Assembly: GCA_028023455.1 (NCBI GenBank)
Contig: JAQFVV010000013.1
Location: 3,844,001 to 3,908,000, forward strand
From: Epiperipatus broadwayi
Taxonomy: Eukaryota > Onychophora > Udeonychophora > Euonychophora > Peripatidae
DNA: 64,000 nt
Direction: 5' to 3'
In this document: piece by piece, positions 60,556-64,000 of the stretch
Numbering within the stretch: position 1 is the first letter of the stretch
How the letters are laid out: each line of letters opens with the position of its first letter
Program-made: the position numbers and the translations under genes
The notes under the pieces: model-generated
The model's input: the letters and a program-made list of their open reading frames with translations, nothing else
What the model was told of the DNA's origin: nothing
Databases searched by the model: none

Positions 60556-61830
60556 TGATCTATTATGCGGATTTATTTAATGCGATTTTGAAGTTATGCG
60601 ATTCATGTTTCTTCTTAATATTTTTGTATGCAGTTTTCTTTTATGTGATAAAAATTATTAGATCAGAAGTCGAGCTCTGATAATGTGCTATTACTTTAAA
60701 TATTATAAATTTCGTGCACTCACATCATATTTAAAGTAATAGCGCATTATCGAAGTTCAACTTCCATCTAATAATTTCAATATTTTCAGCGCTTTATAAT
60801 AGTACTGTATAAGGTTTTATGCAATAAAGAAGTTCATAATTCACTTAAAATCAGAATTTCCCCATTTTATATACACACATTAAATTATACAAGACTATAA
60901 TGTAAATCTGTTCAAACATTATAGATGAAAAATACTATCTATGTTGTTTTTATATTTTAAATCACGTTCTATACGTAATCAATTAATCATTTAGTGTCCA
61001 CAAGTTTATTTTTAAAAGATGAGTAACAGTGGTGGGCACAATTAAATTTGACAATTAAAATCTGATTTTTAACTGTAATTAACAGTTTAAAAATTACGTA
61101 ACATTAAGGTGATGTGAAACGATGAAATTTGATTTTTAAATGGAATTGAAAATTAAAGACAAAAATAAGAATTTAATTTTTAATTGCTAGTTTTAATTAA
61201 ATTTTGCCCAACAGTGGTGAGTTGTTGTCTTTTTATTATCGTAAGTTTAAATTTTTATTTTTATTTTAAACTTTTAGTTTATTCTAACAGAGAGAAAAAA
61301 ACACCCAAGAAAATGAATTTCTTTGTAAACAAAAATTTCAATTTTAGATTGCTTAGTGAAATGAGAAGGATCAACAGTGATTGGAAAATGTTTTAGTTAT
61401 ATTTCCTCTTGACTTCATTTGAGGAGAAGCTACAGTACCTCCTATCACATCACATCATGACGAATCTGATGTCTCGAATAGCGTTAATGATTAAAATATC
61501 ATACATGTATGAAAAAAATGTAAATTAGCATAAAAATATATTGTTTTGAATAAAATTAAATACTGTATTTAATAAAAAAAGTAAAAAAAGTTTGTCTTGT
61601 ATCAAATTTTTTCAAATTTGAAATTTTTTATTAGTCATATTTTATTTTCTTATTTTTTTTTATGCGAATTTTAAAGTAATTTTATGTTGTTGCTTTGCTT
61701 TTATGTGATTTTTGGGAAATTACAGTCCGTATCCCCCATTTTTCAATGTAAGTTAAGTCTATTTTTGTGCGATTTCTTTTGTGCGTGTTTTCTGAGGAAC
61801 CTATCTACCGCATAAAACGAGACCCAGGTG
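60556..61830 (-). mobile_element. non-autonomous pogo/Tigger-like (Tc1-mariner superfamily) DNA transposon
   Basis: Read on the minus strand, the right end is cacctgggtctcgttttatg cgg..., resembling the start of pogo/Tigger elements (CAG, a few bases, then a C-T-C-G-T-T-T-A-type motif). The left end, on the plus strand, reads tgatctattatgcggattt with repeated atgcgattt words. TA flanks (60554-60555 and 61831-61832) fit the superfamily, and the gypsy-2 LTR continues at cactttaatttgaac. The left copy of the LTR lacks this 1.3 kb. No transposase frame remains. Confidence 0.5.
60651..60778. repeat. inverted repeat (about 54-bp arms) inside the pogo-like element
   Basis: aaattattagatcagaagtc... 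gtgctattactttaaatat (60651-60706) is inverted at 60726-60778 (atatttaaagtaatagcgca ... ctaataattt). The loop is about 19 bases. Small bulges mean it is old or imperfect. It may be a separate foldback insertion. Confidence 0.8.
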
Positions 61831-61965
61831 TACACTTTAATTTGAACATTTCTTTTATTGATTTACTTGACAGCATTCTTAATTTTAAAATGTTAATTAG
61901 ATATTTTGCAGCCTTTATATTAATAAATTCTTAATTTTAAAATATTAATTAGATATTTTGCAGCA
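61831..61965 (-). repeat. start of the gypsy-2 5' LTR with a local tandem duplication
   Basis: 61848-61910 matches 54975-55055 (start of the other LTR). The stretch ttcttaattttaaaatRtta plus attagatattttgcagc is present twice, ending at 61912 and 61966, so the true outer end of the element could be either 61910 or about 61963. Confidence 0.65.
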
Positions 61966-61969
61966 TTTA

Positions 61970-62819
61970 TATCAATAAATTAGTAGCACTGTTTTATATT
62001 ACAAAACAACTACATCAAAAATTATCTTCTGCAAAAATCTCTATATTCAAAAAATTGTTTTAAGTTCTCTCTTTTTTTTTTAAACTCTTACAAAGGCACT
62101 AATTAGATATTAATTTAAAAAAAATACTTTTCTGCTAAATATTTATGAAGGTAAAATATTTGAGTTATCCTTAATTAAAAAATTATTTAATATCAATCAA
62201 TAATATCTTTAATTGTAAAATGTTAACTTGAGCTCTCATAAAGATAATAATCAAATCAGATTAATAGACAAGAAAGTGATGCTTCTCAAATAGCTAGTTA
62301 AAAGGGAAAGAACCAATAAGAATAAAAATATAAGCTACTTGTATAATGTTGATCATCCAGCAGATATCTAATACTTCTATAATGTTGATCATCCAGCAGA
62401 TATCTAATACTTCTTGGTACATATAATTAATCCAGATACTAAAAAAAAATTGGATGGGTTTTTTTGCTTCAAAGGAAGTGTGAGTGTCAGAAATACCAGA
62501 ACTAGAATAAATCTGAAGACTTTTTTTTTGCACCAGAATCTAACACTTGACCACTACAGTAAATCAAGCAGGGCATCCAGATATTGAAAAACTTCTAAAT
62601 ATTAGTTGAGGGAAGATATAATTGTCACCACTAATTTAATTTCACTGCCATCTAAAAACACTTTAGGCAGTACTACACTTATTAATTGAAGACATTAAAT
62701 TTCCTAGAAATATGTTAATTTAAACACTCATTCTGAAGATGTTAAAATAGAGAACAGTTTGATTTCAGAAATAATCTTGAATAATCTATTATACATTTTA
62801 ACCATATACATTTTTATCT
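61970..62819. other. AT-rich sequence with one short tandem duplication
   Basis: At 62336-62415, taatgttgatcatccagcag plus atatctaatacttct occurs twice in a row. The open minus-strand frame 62533-62294 runs through this duplication and has no recognisable domain. No gene supported. Confidence 0.6.
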
Positions 62820-62823
62820 ATAT

Positions 62824-64000
62824 TGTAACAGTCATATTTGTACATTCGCGCAACAAAATCTAGAGTTTTAGTAAATCATTCCAAGGGTGATCAAGATGAG
62901 GTTGTTGAGACCTCGAATTCAATCTCACCCCAGTTCATTTACTAATGTTCCAAGACTTACTACCCTACAGATGACATTTATGAGGCCACAGCACCTTCCC
63001 TCAATCATGTGCCGGCAGTAGCACATCGGTAAAACACAAGACTATGAGAAATTGACATATTTCAAAGTATAGCTATATAGGTGTAGCTTGACCAACATTA
63101 TTAAATTTGGATTGTGATTCATGATAACTAAATACTAATAGTTAACTAATTAATAATGAGCAAAATTGAGACACTAAGCAGAAGTTAAAATTTAAATAAA
63201 TTTAATAAAAGCCAAAATTTAAATGATGAAATAAATAAAAGAAAATAATAAAATTACAATAAGATTACATAAATTGTCTCACTCGCAGGTGATGATTCTA
63301 AAAGATACAAGCAGTTCTGATTTATATATATATCATTTCATATCATTCGCAGATGTTGTTGGTTTAAGATTACAAACCGTTTAATTTAATTTTGCTTGTT
63401 ATAAATATCACTCGCAGGTGATGAATTCTACATAGTATAAGTTGGGTTTTCATGAGTCTTACAATTATGATATTACTAATTGATTTAATTTGCTCATGAT
63501 AATCTATGCCTAATTTATGTTGTATATTTGGATTTAGATTTGTTTTAGGCAGTTAGTAGAAGTGATTATCATTATTTATAAATAATATTTTGTTTAATGC
63601 GTATCATTTAACATATTCTCTATATAGTTTATATGCCTATAAAATTAGATTTTGTTTCAGATCAATGCTGAAATATAAATTATTATGGCGGGATGAACTG
63701 ATGATAGGCAGTCAGACTTTAGATTCCAAAGTGCTTACAAAGTATACAATCTGAGTCTGTGCACCTCGAATGTGTGCTTGCTTACAGGATTTGTTACCGA
63801 GTAACCAGTTCCCTAAACACCATACTACTTGCTCTTAATGAGACATTCTAGTCCAGGTGATCGAACAACTAATTTAATACTATGGATCCTTGTGCCCCAG
63901 TCCTAAATATGAAGAATGGGTGGCCCTTAAAACCAAAGCCCGTTTGAAGAAGAAATAGTTGTCTGAACTAAAGAATGGGATGGCCCCTAAAACTACACCC
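62824..64000 (+). mobile_element. TG...CA element copy C, truncated by the right window edge
   Basis: Starts TGTAACAGTC at 62824, preceded by ATAT (62820-62823). The first 1177 bp match copy A read on the minus strand (11886 down to about 10724) across most of their length. Shared landmarks: acaaaatctagagtttta, gttgttgagacctcgaatt, the cactcgcaggtgat repeats, the block from gagtctgtgcacctcgaatg onward, and gggtggcccttaaaacc. No coding frame. The far end and its target duplication lie outside the window. Confidence 0.8.
63280..63424. repeat. cactcgcaggtgat motif repeats in copy C
   Basis: Copies at 63280-63293, 63344-63355 (cattcgcagatg) and 63409-63420, spaced about 64-65 bases. This is the same spacing and motif as the inverted array in copy A (11273-11442). 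The motif contains CAGGTG, an E-box word. Confidence 0.75.

Larger units (their letters stand above)
42590..61910 (-). mobile_element. gypsy-2: old minus-strand Ty3/gypsy element, host of the nested insertions
   Basis: The 5' LTR is on the right: 61910 down to about 57220, interrupted by a pogo-like element (60556-61830) and copy D (57316-59943). The interior is about 57220-55067 (gag, protease, integrase C-terminus). The polypurine tract is 55066-55056. The 3' LTR runs from 55055 to 54963, is interrupted by gypsy-1 (43199-54962), and resumes from 43198 to about 42590. LTR identity rests on paired blocks: 42718-43190 with 60058-60550, and 54975-55055 with 61848-61910. Most of RT and the integrase core are missing, so it could not move on its own. 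Confidence 0.7.

Overview
The window reads as non-genic, repeat-built chromosome from an AT-rich animal genome, probably an invertebrate. The base composition is strongly AT-rich by eye (not computed), there are no long open reading frames, and every recognisable coding stretch belongs to a decayed transposable element. The mix is CR1/L2-like, RTE-like and L1/Tx1-like LINEs, Ty3/gypsy LTR elements, hAT and pogo-type DNA transposons, and foldback elements. This mix occurs in molluscs, cnidarians, arachnids and planarians, and I cannot narrow it further. No intact host gene is visible. The best host-like trace is a broken exon-like stretch at 7148-7698 that ends in a good splice-donor sequence.

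Layout, left to right. 1-2640 (minus): a decayed CR1/L2-type LINE with PHD finger, coiled coil, SGNH esterase, endonuclease and the start of reverse transcriptase (RT), running off the left edge. 7148-7698: the exon-like pseudogene. 8960-11886: first copy (A) of a non-coding TG...CA element. 14300-15110: RTE RT fragment. 16219-17262: two adjacent long inverted repeats. 18558-18898: homopolymer-rich stretch, possibly a sequencing artefact. 22633-29002: a nearly complete but disabled LINE with CCHC ORF1 and EN-RT ORF2. About 30480-32420 (minus) and 40860-42280 (plus): two decayed hAT transposase genes. 35528-38029: TG...CA copy E.

From about 42590 to 61910 lies a nest of insertions. The oldest element is a minus-strand Ty3/gypsy element (gypsy-2). 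A plus-strand gypsy element (gypsy-1, 43199-54958, target duplication CTAT) sits inside its 3' LTR. A TG...CA copy (B) sits inside the 3' LTR of gypsy-1, and a foldback carrying a tRNA-like pol III promoter sits inside gypsy-1 pol. Another TG...CA copy (D) and a pogo/Tigger-like element sit inside the 5' LTR of gypsy-2. A fifth TG...CA copy (C) starts at 62824 and runs off the right edge.

The most novel item is the TG...CA family: five copies (A 8960-11886, B 50592-54239, C 62824-end, D 57316-59943, E 35528-38029), each of the complete ones 2.5-3.6 kb. They are bounded by TGTAAC-type and GTTTCA-type termini and flanked by 4-bp target duplications. The GTTTCA end folds into a stem whose outer arms are kept while the loop differs between copies. 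They have no detectable coding capacity. They could be giant solo LTRs or non-autonomous elements moved by a retroviral-type (LTR or Ginger-like) integrase.
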